DNA of 64,000 nucleotides, from assembly GCF_021233435.1 (NCBI RefSeq), contig NZ_CP089468.1:1612001-1676000 (forward strand), written 5' to 3'. Position 1 is the stretch's first letter. The number at the start of each line of letters is the position of its first letter. Origin of the DNA: Halobacterium noricense (GTDB lineage Archaea > Halobacteriota > Halobacteria > Halobacteriales > Halobacteriaceae). The notes beneath the pieces were generated by a model. The model made no database searches. It was not told the DNA's origin and saw nothing but the letters and a program-made list of their open reading frames with translations. Below, in pieces: positions 1-8,326 of this stretch. A program made the translations under genes and the position numbers.

Positions 1-818
1 TGCTGGGCGGTCGTGGGCGCGGACAGCATCGTGTACTGGTGGATGCGGTTCATCGACTCGATGGCTTCCGGCGGCGCGAGCGCGTAGCCCAGCCGCAGCC
101 CAGTCATCGCGTACGCCTTCGAGAAGCCGTTGAACACGACCGTGCGCTCGCGCATCCCGGGCAGCGTCGCGATGGACGTGTGGTCGTGCTCGTAGGACAG
201 CGCGGCGTAGATTTCGTCGGCGAACACGCGCAGGTCGTGCTCGCGAACGAATTCGGCAACCGGTTCGAGTTCCTCACGGGTCATCGTTGCGCCGGTTGGA
301 TTGTTCGGGTAGCACAGCACCAGCGTGTCCGCGTCGGCGGCACCCGACGCTTCGAGCACGTCGCGCGTGAGCTTGAATTCGTCCTCGCGGCGCGTCGGTA
401 CGTCGAGGACGTCAGCGCCTGCAAGCCGGGCCGCCGGCACGTAGGAGAGATACGACGGCTGCGCGACCGCGACCGTGTCGCCGGGGTCGTGGAACGCACG
501 GAACGCGAGGTCGACGGCTTCGCTCGCGCCGGCGGTGACCAGCACCTCCTCGTCGGCGTCGTAGTCGAGGTCGTAGTTGTCGTCGACGTGCTCGACGATT
601 TCCTCGCGGAGTTCGCGCAGCCCGCGGTTCGGCGTGTACGAGGTCTGCCCGCGCTCCAGCGACGTGATGGCGGCGTCGCGGGCCGCCCACGGCGGCGCGA
701 AGTCGGGTTCGCCGACGCCCAGCGAGATGATGTCGTCCTGTTCCTCGGCGAGTTCGAAGTACCGCCGGATGCCGCTGGGCGGGACGGTTTCGAGGCGTTC
801 GGACTCCTCGAAGCTCAT
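1..818 (-). CDS. Pyridoxal-phosphate aminotransferase (class I/II), partial at left edge
   Basis: PLP-dependent fold-type I aminotransferase, most like archaeal aspartate-type enzymes that move an amino group between an amino acid and a 2-oxo acid in the cytoplasm. The start is the ATG at 818; 272 codons are present and the C-terminus lies beyond the window. Visible landmarks are SLGVGEPDF near the N-terminus, the cofactor-binding stretch CYPNNPTGATM, FADEIYAAL, and the Schiff-base lysine in FNGFSKAYAMTGLRLGY. The start codon overlaps the stop of the upstream Lrp-type regulator (shared bases 815-818), so the two are co-transcribed and the regulator probably responds to an amino acid. Family is secure; substrate is not. 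Confidence 0.9.
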   Translation of the reverse strand, partial: MSFEESERLETVPPSGIRRYFELAEEQDDIISLGVGEPDFAPPWAARDAAITSLERGQTSYTPNRGLRELREEIVEHVDDNYDLDYDADEEVLVTAGASEAVDLAFRAFHDPGDTVAVAQPSYLSYVPAARLAGADVLDVPTRREDEFKLTRDVLEASGAADADTLVLCYPNNPTGATMTREELEPVAEFVREHDLRVFADEIYAALSYEHDHTSIATLPGMRERTVVFNGFSKAYAMTGLRLGYALAPPEAIESMNRIHQYTMLSAPTTAQ

Positions 819-1303
819 GGCGAGACTGAGAGCCGGTCGTCGTCGTCGCCGTCCTCGAATTCCACGCCACCCTCCTTGTACGTCTCCATGATGTAGTGGG
901 TGACCGTCTGCGTGATCTCGGGGACGGGCGCGACCTGCTCGCTGATGAAATTCGACACCTCGCTCATCGAGTCGCCCTCGACGTCCATCGCGAAGTCGTA
1001 ATCACCACTGACCAACCGCAATCCCTCCACTTCGGGGAACTTCGCGAGGCGCTCGGCGATGTCGTCGTAGCCCGTCTCGCGGTCGAGCGTGACGTTCAAC
1101 TCGACGGACGCACGCACGCGCTCGGGCTCGATTTGGTTCCGGTCGACGATGGCGCGATAGCCGCGCACGACGCCGTCGCTCTCTAACTCCCGGATGGTCG
1201 CTTCGACCTCCTCGACGTCGAGGCCGGTCTGCCGGGCCAGGTCTTCGGTAGAGTAGCGCGCGTTCTCGCGCAACAACGGGAGTATCTTCTCGCGATTGCT
1301 CAT
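815..1303 (-). CDS. Lrp/AsnC-family transcriptional regulator
   Basis: A 162-residue DNA-binding regulator with an N-terminal helix-turn-helix (about residues 5-55, with RYSTEDLARQTGLDVEEVEATI) and a C-terminal ligand-sensing RAM domain (about 65-150, with GDYDFAMDVEG). The ATG at 1303 gives the usual family length; upstream codons in frame would add residues not typical of the family. Its stop overlaps the aminotransferase start, so it most likely controls that gene and itself in response to an amino acid. It diverges from the peroxiredoxin gene across a 238-bp gap that holds a copy of the AATAGGCACCTATT element. Confidence 0.92.
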   Translation of the reverse strand: MSNREKILPLLRENARYSTEDLARQTGLDVEEVEATIRELESDGVVRGYRAIVDRNQIEPERVRASVELNVTLDRETGYDDIAERLAKFPEVEGLRLVSGDYDFAMDVEGDSMSEVSNFISEQVAPVPEITQTVTHYIMETYKEGGVEFEDGDDDDRLSVSP

Positions 1304-1424
1304 AGATACCTTCCACGGCATCACGACAAAAGGATTTCTCACCCTCGGCAGATACTGACACGCCGCCGGTTCGGAGGGCGGCCAACGAGGCAGGTGACGG
1401 AATCGACGACTACCCGGCGACTAC

Positions 1425-1462
1425 AATAGGCACCTATTTTACCTAAGTCAACTATTGAATAG
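1425..1462. repeat. Solitary AATAGG-type site, same 14-mer as upstream of parA
   Basis: The near-palindrome AATAGGCACCTATT (1425-1438) is followed by ACCTAAGTC and by CTATT-G-AATAG (1452-1462), itself an inverted repeat. The 14-mer is identical to 9218-9231 in front of parA, where the same short words are densely repeated. It lies in the gap between the divergent lrp and peroxiredoxin genes. It could be an outlying partition-complex site or an operator for a shared regulator; the sequence cannot decide. Confidence 0.6.
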
Positions 1463-1541
1463 TGGGGCCCCTACCATCGTGAGCGCCTGCCCGGCAGTGT
1501 TCGAACCTAACTTATTGTGTGAGGGCGACGTATCGAGTGAC

Positions 1542-2015
1542 ATGGTATCTACTGGCGACTCCGCACCGCAGTTCGAAGCGACGTTCGGAACGAGCGATCA
1601 CGAGGACTTCGCGCTCGAAGACCAGCTCGGTGACGGCCCGGTCGTGTTGGCGTTCTTCCCGGGCGCGTTCACGCCGCCGTGCACGAACGAGATGGTCGCG
1701 CTGCAGGACCGCCTCGACGACTTCGAGGACGCGGGCGCGACCGTCTTCGGCGTGAGCGCGGACTCGCCGTTCTCGCAGGGCGCGTTCCGCGAGGAGCACG
1801 GCATCGAGTTCGACCTCGTTAGCGACATGGCCGGCGACGCGATTCGCGCGTACGACCTCGAAATGGACATCCCCGACCTCGGACTCTACGGCATCGCCAA
1901 CCGCGCGGTGTTCGTGCTTGATGACGAGGGCGATGTGGTGTACTCGTGGGTCGCAGACGACCCCACCAACGAACCCGACTACGAAGCAATCATCGACGCG
2001 GTCGAATCGGCATAA
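1542..2015 (+). CDS. 1-Cys peroxiredoxin (AhpC/TSA/BCP family)
   Basis: Thiol peroxidase that reduces hydrogen peroxide or organic hydroperoxides in the cytoplasm. The 157-residue protein has the peroxidatic-cysteine motif in FFPGAFTPPCTNEM, preceded by the typical GDSAPQFEATF start and followed by GVSADSPFSQ. That cysteine is the only one in the protein, so it must be recycled by an external thiol rather than by a resolving cysteine of its own. The ATG at 1542 is chosen because the family begins at this point; the longer reading frame upstream has no family features. It stands alone between a divergent regulator and a membrane protein. Confidence 0.9.
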   Translation: MVSTGDSAPQFEATFGTSDHEDFALEDQLGDGPVVLAFFPGAFTPPCTNEMVALQDRLDDFEDAGATVFGVSADSPFSQGAFREEHGIEFDLVSDMAGDAIRAYDLEMDIPDLGLYGIANRAVFVLDDEGDVVYSWVADDPTNEPDYEAIIDAVESA

Positions 2016-2129
2016 CAGTCCACGTATCGACAAAATTCTTTCAGTAGCGGTTTCACATCGTCGCTTCGTCGGAGGACCCCCGACTGAAGGCCACAATTAA
2101 CATCGTTGGATGTTATTTCTTACCATGGA

Positions 2130-2771
2130 ATGAGCGAAGATCCGATCAGCGGGGACGATCTCGTCACCGACTCCCCGCGAGATGCAGCCAACGAGACATC
2201 AGAGGAGAGTAACCCGCAGCTACTGCTTTACCGCACCCTCCGCGACGAAACGCAGTCCCGGACTGCACAACACCAACAGCGGCTTCTAAGTGGGCTTTCA
2301 GTCATCGGCGTCATCATCGCCTACGCGCTCCTCTCCGGCGAATTCGTCTTTCTCGCGGTCATTCCAATCGTCGTCGGATTCGTCGCCATCCAAACCGCAC
2401 AGTACCTCAACAACCTCTACTTCATCACTCGACACCTGAGTCGAATCGAACACGCGCACACGGACGAGTACCCGCTATTCGAGTGGGAGCACCGGTACGG
2501 CATCGCTGGCACCGATCGAACTGTCGTTCGGTGGGGAATTGACTGGTCGAGTGTCCCTCAGCTCATCATCCTGGTTCTGGCTGCACTCGGATATCTCGGC
2601 AGTATCTACGTGGCCTACGTCGTCTGGCCACCGACCGGAATCGAAGTCCTCGCCATCGGACTTACACGAAGCGGCCTCCTCGGAATCTACGCTCTGTTGA
2701 CCGGCCTCATCTGTCTCGCCGGCTACTCCTTCTACCTCCATCATGCCAAACTGACAGCCGTCGAGCCGTAG
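2130..2771 (+). CDS. Hypothetical four-helix membrane protein
   Basis: I do not recognise this 213-residue protein. It has a polar, acidic N-terminus of about 50 residues and two adjacent hydrophobic segments (about 52-68 and 72-92). A soluble stretch rich in aromatic and acidic residues follows, then two more hydrophobic segments (about 142-168 and 183-205). This suggests an integral membrane protein with both ends in the cytoplasm. The ATG at 2130 is preferred to an in-frame TTG eight codons upstream. It sits alone, convergent with the quinone-reductase-like gene downstream. Confidence 0.6.
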   Translation: MSEDPISGDDLVTDSPRDAANETSEESNPQLLLYRTLRDETQSRTAQHQQRLLSGLSVIGVIIAYALLSGEFVFLAVIPIVVGFVAIQTAQYLNNLYFITRHLSRIEHAHTDEYPLFEWEHRYGIAGTDRTVVRWGIDWSSVPQLIILVLAALGYLGSIYVAYVVWPPTGIEVLAIGLTRSGLLGIYALLTGLICLAGYSFYLHHAKLTAVEP

Positions 2772-2888
2772 CGAGGACACCCGTATCGGGTCACTCGTGA
2801 CTACCTCAGTCTGGGTAGACCGTTGAATCGAGAGAGTGGCTGGGGTAGCGTAGCCTCAGCCGCTGAGGTACTGGTTTCGTTCTCGCGG

Positions 2889-3854
2889 TCAGGGCGTGAC
2901 GACGAGCTTCCCGAGGTAGCTCTCGGTGAGCATGTCGCGGTGGGCGTCGGCGGCCTCGTCGAGGTCGTACGTCTCCGCGAGCTCGATGGAGAGTTCGTCG
3001 GTCGCCATGAGGTGCGCGACGCCGCGCAACGGCACGCGCAGGTCCGGCGTGTTGAACATGCTCATGAACTGGTAGGTGACGTCCTTCTTGCGGGCCGCGG
3101 TGTCGTTCGTGAACCCGGGGTCGGGACTGTTCTCGCCGATGCCGATGACGCGAGCGTCGTGCGCGGCGACGTCCGCGTCGAACTGGAGGTAGTCGTCGAG
3201 GCGGTGGTCGAGGACGACGTCGACGCCGCCCTCGGAGGCCGACACGACGGCGTCTTCGAGGTCGTGGCGCGTGTAGTCGAGGACAGTGTCGGCACCGAGC
3301 GCACTGACGTCGTCGTGGTACTCCGGTCGCGCCGTCGTGAGCACGCGCGCGCTCACCGCGTCCGCAATCTGGACGGCAGCGTGCCCGACACCACCGGAGC
3401 CGCCGTGGACGAGCGCGTACTCGGCGGGGTCGAGAGCAGCGTGGTCGACGAGCGCGCGCCACGCCGTGACAGCCGCGACACCCGCCGCGCCCGCTTCGAC
3501 GATGTCCGCGCCGTCCGGCAGCGCGACAGTGCGGTCCGTCGGGACGGTCGCGTACTCCGCGTACGCGCCCTGATGTGCGCTGTTCCCGATACCCGTGCCG
3601 TAGACGCGGTCGCCGACTTCGAACGCGTCGACGCCCTCACCGACCTCGGCGACGGTGCCGGCGTAGTCGACGCCCGGCGTGAACGGGAGTCCGACCGGCT
3701 CGTACGACCCCTCACGGTAGTACGTGTCCACGGGGTTGACCCCCGCAGCTGCCACCTCGATGCGGAGTTCCCCTGCGTCGGGAGATGGTCGGTCGACGTC
3801 CTCGACGTGCATGACATCCGGGTCGCCGTGTTCCTGTAAGCGGACTGCTCGCAT
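2889..3854 (-). CDS. Zinc-independent MDR oxidoreductase (quinone reductase-like)
   Basis: A 321-residue NADPH-dependent medium-chain reductase of the quinone oxidoreductase type. The N-terminal GroES-like domain starts MRAVRLQEHGDPDVM and carries GVNPVDTYYREG but none of the zinc ligands of alcohol dehydrogenases. The Rossmann domain has the glycine-rich HGGSGGVGHAAVQIA. Likely a cytoplasmic enzyme reducing quinones or enones with NADPH. The start at 3854 is the natural family start. The gene is followed on the same strand by no close partner; DoxX lies upstream on the same strand with a 70-bp gap. Confidence 0.88.
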   Translation of the reverse strand: MRAVRLQEHGDPDVMHVEDVDRPSPDAGELRIEVAAAGVNPVDTYYREGSYEPVGLPFTPGVDYAGTVAEVGEGVDAFEVGDRVYGTGIGNSAHQGAYAEYATVPTDRTVALPDGADIVEAGAAGVAAVTAWRALVDHAALDPAEYALVHGGSGGVGHAAVQIADAVSARVLTTARPEYHDDVSALGADTVLDYTRHDLEDAVVSASEGGVDVVLDHRLDDYLQFDADVAAHDARVIGIGENSPDPGFTNDTAARKKDVTYQFMSMFNTPDLRVPLRGVAHLMATDELSIELAETYDLDEAADAHRDMLTESYLGKLVVTP

Positions 3855-3924
3855 ACTGCGTGGCCACGATACACGGGGGGATAAGACTACGGCCTCCCGC
3901 GGAACGAGCGGCCAAGTGGAGCCC

Positions 3925-4338
3925 TTAGAAGAGTCCGACGCCGATGCTGAGCGTCCAGCCGCCGCTGGCGACCGCTGCGACGACGAGCGACCCGCCCGCG
4001 AGGGAGACGTTCTTCAGGAAACTGTTCACTTCGTCCTGTCGCTGGTCCTCGGGGACCGCCCAGAAGTCGTGCATGACGACCGCCGAGACGACGAGGAACG
4101 CCGCGAGCGCGATTGCGGCGACGACCGGGAAGATGCCGACGATGACGCCCAAGCCGCCGAGGACGAGGAGTGCGCCGGAGGTGAGGACCGAGAGCTTCGG
4201 CGCGGGGAGGCCCTTGTACTCGGCGTAGCTGGCCATCTGTTCGGTCTGCGTGAAGTGACCGAAGCCGGTGAACGCGAGGACGCCACCGAAGAGGATGCGG
4301 CCGACGATTAGGAGGGCCGTGTCGAGTGCGAGCGCCAT
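3925..4338 (-). CDS. DoxX-family membrane protein
   Basis: A 137-residue integral membrane protein with four hydrophobic helices (about 5-25, 48-68, 72-90 and 112-132), and the early FGGVLAFTGFGHFTQ and ASYAEYKGLPAP stretches typical of the DoxX/DoxD family. Members are linked to electron transfer and redox stress in the membrane, but few have a defined reaction. It lies just upstream of the quinone-reductase-like gene on the same strand, so a shared redox role is plausible. Start is the ATG at 4338. Confidence 0.82.
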   Translation of the reverse strand: MALALDTALLIVGRILFGGVLAFTGFGHFTQTEQMASYAEYKGLPAPKLSVLTSGALLVLGGLGVIVGIFPVVAAIALAAFLVVSAVVMHDFWAVPEDQRQDEVNSFLKNVSLAGGSLVVAAVASGGWTLSIGVGLF

Positions 4339-4608
4339 CAGGCGCTCACCCGTGTCGGTGTTCGGCGTACACTATCAGCGGAACCGTGCGGAGGGTTCGT
4401 CGTCATACCGTTACTGGGGCCGTGGGACGGATACGTCCGTTGACCAAGTGGTAAACGACGGACTGAAACGTACCGAGAAACCCGGTTCCGGGAGTCGCTT
4501 CCAACCATTAAGACATCGCACGTACACGCCGCCTCGGGCGTCGGGTACTACCCGAGCTGAATCGCGGCGACGACTACTGTTAAGGTCTGGACGCCGCGTA
4601 CGAAACGT

Positions 4609-5670
4609 ATGCGCGCAGCAGTCCTACAGGAGTACGGGGAGCCGTTGGTGGTCGAGGAGGTGCCGGACCCCGATTTGGACCCCCACGGGGTCGTCGTCTC
4701 AGTCGACGCGTGTGGTATCTGTCGGAGTGACTGGCACGCCTGGAAGGGGCACGGCGAGTGGGCCGACGACCAGGTCGACCGCGGGCAGATTCTCGGCCAC
4801 GAACCCGCGGGCACGGTCGTCGAAGTCGGCGACGACGTGGACAGCATCGCCGTCGGCGACCGCGTCGCGGTTCCCTTCAACCTCGGTGAGGGAGCGTGTC
4901 CGCAGTGCCGGCGCGGCCACGGGAACGTCTGCGAGGACGGCTACGCGCTCGGGTTCGAACACGACGCACAGGGCGCGTTCGCCGAGCGCGTCCACGTACC
5001 ACACGCGGACTTCAACGCCACCGCCGTCCCCGAAGACGTGCCGATGGAGGCGGTGGCGGCGTTGGGCTGCCGGTACGCCACGGCGTTCCACGCGCTCGCC
5101 CACCGTGCGGATGTCGCGGGCGGCGACTGGGTGGCCGTCCACGGCTGCGGCGGCCTCGGACTCGCTGGGATCCAGATTGCGACTGCACTCGGAGCCGGCG
5201 TGGTCGCCGTCGACGTGCGGGAGGAACCGCTCGCGCTCGCCGAACAGGTCGGCGCTGTAGAGACCGTGCGCTCGGACCGCGTCGAGTCGGTGCCCAAGCG
5301 CATCGCGGAGTTGACCGACGGCGGCGCGCACGTCTCGATGGACGCGCTCGGGCGTGCGGAGACCTGCCGGAACAGCGTCGACTGCCTCCGCACGCGCGGC
5401 ACGCACGTCCAGGTCGGGTTGACGACCGAAGCCGAGAAGGGCGAAGTTTCGCTCCCCGTCGACGAGATCACGCGCTGGGACGTCTCCGTGCTCGGGTCGC
5501 GCGGAATGCCGCCCTCGCGGTACGACGAACTCCTGCGGATGATTGCCTCGGGACGGCTCCATCCCGGCAAACTCGTCACCGAGCGGGTTTCCCTCGAAGC
5601 TGTCTCTGACCGGTTGGCGGCGATGACCGAGTACGAAACCAGCGGTATCGAACTCGTCACGGAGTTCTAG
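4609..5670 (+). CDS. Zinc-dependent alcohol dehydrogenase
   Basis: A 353-residue medium-chain alcohol dehydrogenase. The catalytic zinc site is shown by DACGICRSDWHAW and ILGHEPAG. The structural zinc lobe has CPQCRRGHGNVC, with three cysteines of the usual four visible in that loop. The Rossmann fold has VHGCGGLGLAGIQIA. It should oxidise an alcohol or polyol with NAD(P)+ in the cytoplasm; the substrate is not predictable. A TTAAGG box about 30 bases before the ATG at 4609 fits a leaderless transcript. The next gene, an aldo/keto reductase, starts 64 bases downstream on the same strand. Confidence 0.9.
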   Translation: MRAAVLQEYGEPLVVEEVPDPDLDPHGVVVSVDACGICRSDWHAWKGHGEWADDQVDRGQILGHEPAGTVVEVGDDVDSIAVGDRVAVPFNLGEGACPQCRRGHGNVCEDGYALGFEHDAQGAFAERVHVPHADFNATAVPEDVPMEAVAALGCRYATAFHALAHRADVAGGDWVAVHGCGGLGLAGIQIATALGAGVVAVDVREEPLALAEQVGAVETVRSDRVESVPKRIAELTDGGAHVSMDALGRAETCRNSVDCLRTRGTHVQVGLTTEAEKGEVSLPVDEITRWDVSVLGSRGMPPSRYDELLRMIASGRLHPGKLVTERVSLEAVSDRLAAMTEYETSGIELVTEF

Positions 5671-5734
5671 GCGACGAGCGGGCTTGCCGCTTGCCGCACG
5701 CTTTTTCGGCCGGTGGACGTATCGCCGAACGAAT

Positions 5735-6742
5735 ATGAGTGACTCCGACGACGGGCTCGGGTTCGTGCAGTTCGGCGACACCGGCCTCCAGACCAGCGAG
5801 TTGCAGTTCGGGACGTGGCGATTCGGCAAGGAAACTGAGGAGGGGAACGTCGAAATCGGCGAGAAGCGCGCGAAGAAACTGCTGGACGCGTACGCCGACG
5901 CGGGCGGGCGCTACATCGACACGGCGGACGTCTACGGCGGCGGGAAGAGCGAGGAGTGGATCGGCGACTGGCTCGCCGACCGCGACCGCGAGCGCTACAC
6001 CATCGCCTCCAAGATTTACTGGCAGATTCGAGAAGGTGACCCGAACAGCCGCGGGAACAACCGAAAGAACATTCGTGACCGCGTGGACGCCATCCTCGAC
6101 CGCCTCGACACGGACTACATCGACGTGCTGTACATCCACCGCTGGGACGACCAGACGCCGACGCGGGAACTGATGCGGACGCTGAACGGTCTCGTCGAGG
6201 CCGGGAAGGTCCACTACATCGGCGCGTCGACGCTGCGCCCGAACGCGTGGAAAGTCGCGCAGGCGAACGAACTCGCGCGCAGCGAGGGCTGGGAGCCGTT
6301 CACGGTGCTCCAGCCGCGGTACAACCTCGTCGACCGCGAAATCGAGGGAGACTACCTGGAGATGGCCCGCAGCGAGGGGCTAGCAGTCTGCCCGTGGAGC
6401 CCGCTCGGCCAGGGCTTCCTCACCGGGAAGTACGACCGCGAGGACGGACTCACCGGGGAATCACGGGCCAGTGAATCCTCGCGATTCGAGGAGAACTACC
6501 TCACCGAGGAGAACTTCGCAGTCCACGACGTGCTCGACGAGGTTGCCGACGAAGTCGACGCGTCGCCCGCGCAGGTCTCGCTCGCGTGGCTGACTCATCG
6601 CGACGGTGTCACTGCACCTATCGTCGGCGCGCGCACCGTCGACCAACTGGAGGAGAATCTCGCGGCCGCGGCCATCAATCTCTCCGACGAGCAGGTCGAC
6701 CGACTCACCGAAGCCAAGGAAGGCCCGTACGCCGGGCTCTGA
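5735..6742 (+). CDS. Aldo/keto reductase
   Basis: A 335-residue (alpha/beta)8-barrel NADPH-dependent reductase. The tetrad is visible: Asp and Tyr in IDTADVYGGGKSEEWIG, Lys in IASKIYWQ, and His in IDVLYIHRWDD. The C-terminal cofactor loop has APIVGARTVDQLEENLAA. This is the potassium-channel-beta-like / YajO-like subgroup. The ATG at 5735 is chosen over an in-frame start 17 codons earlier because FVQFGDTGLQTSEL should lie near the N-terminus. It follows the alcohol dehydrogenase closely and may form a short redox operon with it. Confidence 0.9.
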   Translation: MSDSDDGLGFVQFGDTGLQTSELQFGTWRFGKETEEGNVEIGEKRAKKLLDAYADAGGRYIDTADVYGGGKSEEWIGDWLADRDRERYTIASKIYWQIREGDPNSRGNNRKNIRDRVDAILDRLDTDYIDVLYIHRWDDQTPTRELMRTLNGLVEAGKVHYIGASTLRPNAWKVAQANELARSEGWEPFTVLQPRYNLVDREIEGDYLEMARSEGLAVCPWSPLGQGFLTGKYDREDGLTGESRASESSRFEENYLTEENFAVHDVLDEVADEVDASPAQVSLAWLTHRDGVTAPIVGARTVDQLEENLAAAAINLSDEQVDRLTEAKEGPYAGL

Positions 6743-6785
6743 GCCGGCCGGCCGACACCTCGATAGCGGTCGATTTCTGCCGTCG

Positions 6786-7424
6786 TCAGTAGCCGGTGCC
6801 GAGGTAGGTGTGCATCGCCTCGCGGGATTCGAGTTCGTCGACGAACGCCACCGCGAAATCCTCCATGGAGATGTAGCTCTCGCCGTCCTCGTCGGCGACG
6901 AGTTCGCCCTTGGCGGTCCGGTACTCGCCGGTGCGTTCGCCGGGTTCGATGAGCGCCGCGGGCGCGACGTACGTCCAGTCGAGATCGTCGACAGCCTCGA
7001 AAACCTCGTAGGCCTCGATGGCCGCACGAGCCACTGGCTCCCACTCCTCGGGGAATTCCTCGGTCTCGATGAGGCGGGTGTCGGGGGCGACGTGGAGGCC
7101 GCCCGCACCGCCCGTCCAGACGAGGCGGTCGACGCCCGCCTCCCGCATTCCTTCGACGACGGCTTCCGCCATCTCGACGAGCACCTCGGGGTTCTCGCCC
7201 TCGCTGGGACCGAGGGCGGACGCGACTGCGTCGTGGCCCTCCGCGAGGTCCGCGATGTCGATGTGGTTGGTCGCGTCGCCGGCGACCGCCTCGAAGTCAG
7301 GGTCGTCGATGCCGTCGACCTGCCCGCTCCGGGAGATGCCGGTGACCACGTGCCCGCGGTCGAGGAGTTCGTTCGCGATTCGCTGGCCGATTCGACCGCT
7401 CGCACCGAGGAGGAGTACGTCCAT
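6786..7424 (-). CDS. NAD(P)H-binding SDR-like protein (atypical, NmrA/epimerase type)
   Basis: A 212-residue protein with an N-terminal dinucleotide-binding fold, LLLGASGRIGQRIANELL, then AVAGDATNHIDIADLAEGHDAV and a YVAPAALIEPGERTG segment as in short NAD(P)-binding proteins of the NmrA type. No complete Tyr-x3-Lys catalytic pair is evident, so it may sense the redox cofactor or isomerise a small molecule rather than act as a classical dehydrogenase. The ATG at 7424 places the glycine motif at residue 8. Convergent with the aldo/keto reductase. Confidence 0.8.
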   Translation of the reverse strand: MDVLLLGASGRIGQRIANELLDRGHVVTGISRSGQVDGIDDPDFEAVAGDATNHIDIADLAEGHDAVASALGPSEGENPEVLVEMAEAVVEGMREAGVDRLVWTGGAGGLHVAPDTRLIETEEFPEEWEPVARAAIEAYEVFEAVDDLDWTYVAPAALIEPGERTGEYRTAKGELVADEDGESYISMEDFAVAFVDELESREAMHTYLGTGY

Positions 7425-7525
7425 GTTAGCTTCAATATTATTCAGTGAGCGACATATGGTTTTGTGAAGGGGCACGCCACGGGATTGCGAAGTATCGAAC
7501 TGTGACTGCGAAAATGGACGAGCGA

Positions 7526-7870
7526 CTACTGTACGGCTTCGACGGCAGCTTCCATCGCCGCCCCCTCGTCATCGAGGTCGTCGTAGGCGGTCTCGTAGCG
7601 GTTTGCGAATTCCAGCGCACGCTCGAACGCTGGCTCCTGCTCGTCGAACGTCTCGATTGGCTCCTCGCGGTCGAACTCGTCGCGGTTCCCGCGAATCGCG
7701 CCGGCCCGATACTGCTCGGCGTCGTGGGGCGACGACGTCGACACCGGGAGCACGTGCACGCCGACGTCGTGGTTCTCCCGCACGAACAGCGTCGGGTTCG
7801 TCGCGCGGTACTTCTCGGTGATGTAGTCGGGGTTCTCTACCTCGTGCCACTCCGCCGGCAGGGACGCCAT
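7526..7870 (-). CDS. Hypothetical haloarchaeal protein
   Basis: A 114-residue acidic cytoplasmic protein I cannot assign. It is soluble, begins MASLPAEWHEVENPDY, has ENHDVGVHVLPVS in the middle and ends in a strongly acidic helix. Composition and frame look genuine: the third codon position is GC-rich like its neighbours. It lies 42 bases downstream of the parA partner on the same strand, so it may be the last gene of that unit or an unrelated housekeeping gene. Confidence 0.6.
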   Translation of the reverse strand: MASLPAEWHEVENPDYITEKYRATNPTLFVRENHDVGVHVLPVSTSSPHDAEQYRAGAIRGNRDEFDREEPIETFDEQEPAFERALEFANRYETAYDDLDDEGAAMEAAVEAVQ

Positions 7871-7912
7871 ACGTTCGCTACCGACGGCCGTGGCTTGTGT
7901 GTTCTGGCAGAT

Positions 7913-8326
7913 TCAGTCCTCGCGGCGCGCTTCCTGGACGGCCTCGGCGATTTCGTCGGGATGGTCGGCGGCCACCCGGAGCACGGCGTCGTGGAGTTCG
8001 CGCTTCTCCTCGTTGCGGACGCCTGCCTCGCGCAACGTGCGCACGACGTCCAAGTCGAGGGTGTCTTCGAGGGCCGTCCACGCCTCCGACCGTGCGTACA
8101 TCGGTGCCTGCTTGACGTCGCCGTACTCGAACGCCGGCCCCTCGCTAGTCGTGGCCTCGGACGTTGCGTCCTGCTCCGTGTCCGAGTCAGTCACGGTGTC
8201 GGTCGCGGAGTCCGCCGTCTGGTCGGCGTCCGTCTCGGACACTTCTAGGTCGTCTCCGCGCTCGCTCACCGGTTCGTCGTGACCGGTCCGGTCCTGTTCG
8301 GCGGCTTCGAGGTCGTCGAAGCCCAT
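7913..8326 (-). CDS. ParA-linked small acidic protein, candidate partition partner
   Basis: A 137-residue protein whose first 65 residues are low-complexity (Asp, Glu, Thr, Ser). The last 70 residues form a compact, mostly helical, basic/acidic segment beginning APMYARSEAWTALEDTL and ending AVQEARRED. Its start overlaps the stop of parA by one base (TGATG), so the two are translated together. ParA-type ATPases normally work with a DNA-binding partner, and the next gene in the operon is the natural candidate. No ParB, ribbon-helix-helix or winged-helix signature is obvious, so DNA binding is inference. A conserved function downstream of ParA in haloarchaea is plausible. Confidence 0.65.
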   Translation of the reverse strand: MGFDDLEAAEQDRTGHDEPVSERGDDLEVSETDADQTADSATDTVTDSDTEQDATSEATTSEGPAFEYGDVKQAPMYARSEAWTALEDTLDLDVVRTLREAGVRNEEKRELHDAVLRVAADHPDEIAEAVQEARRED

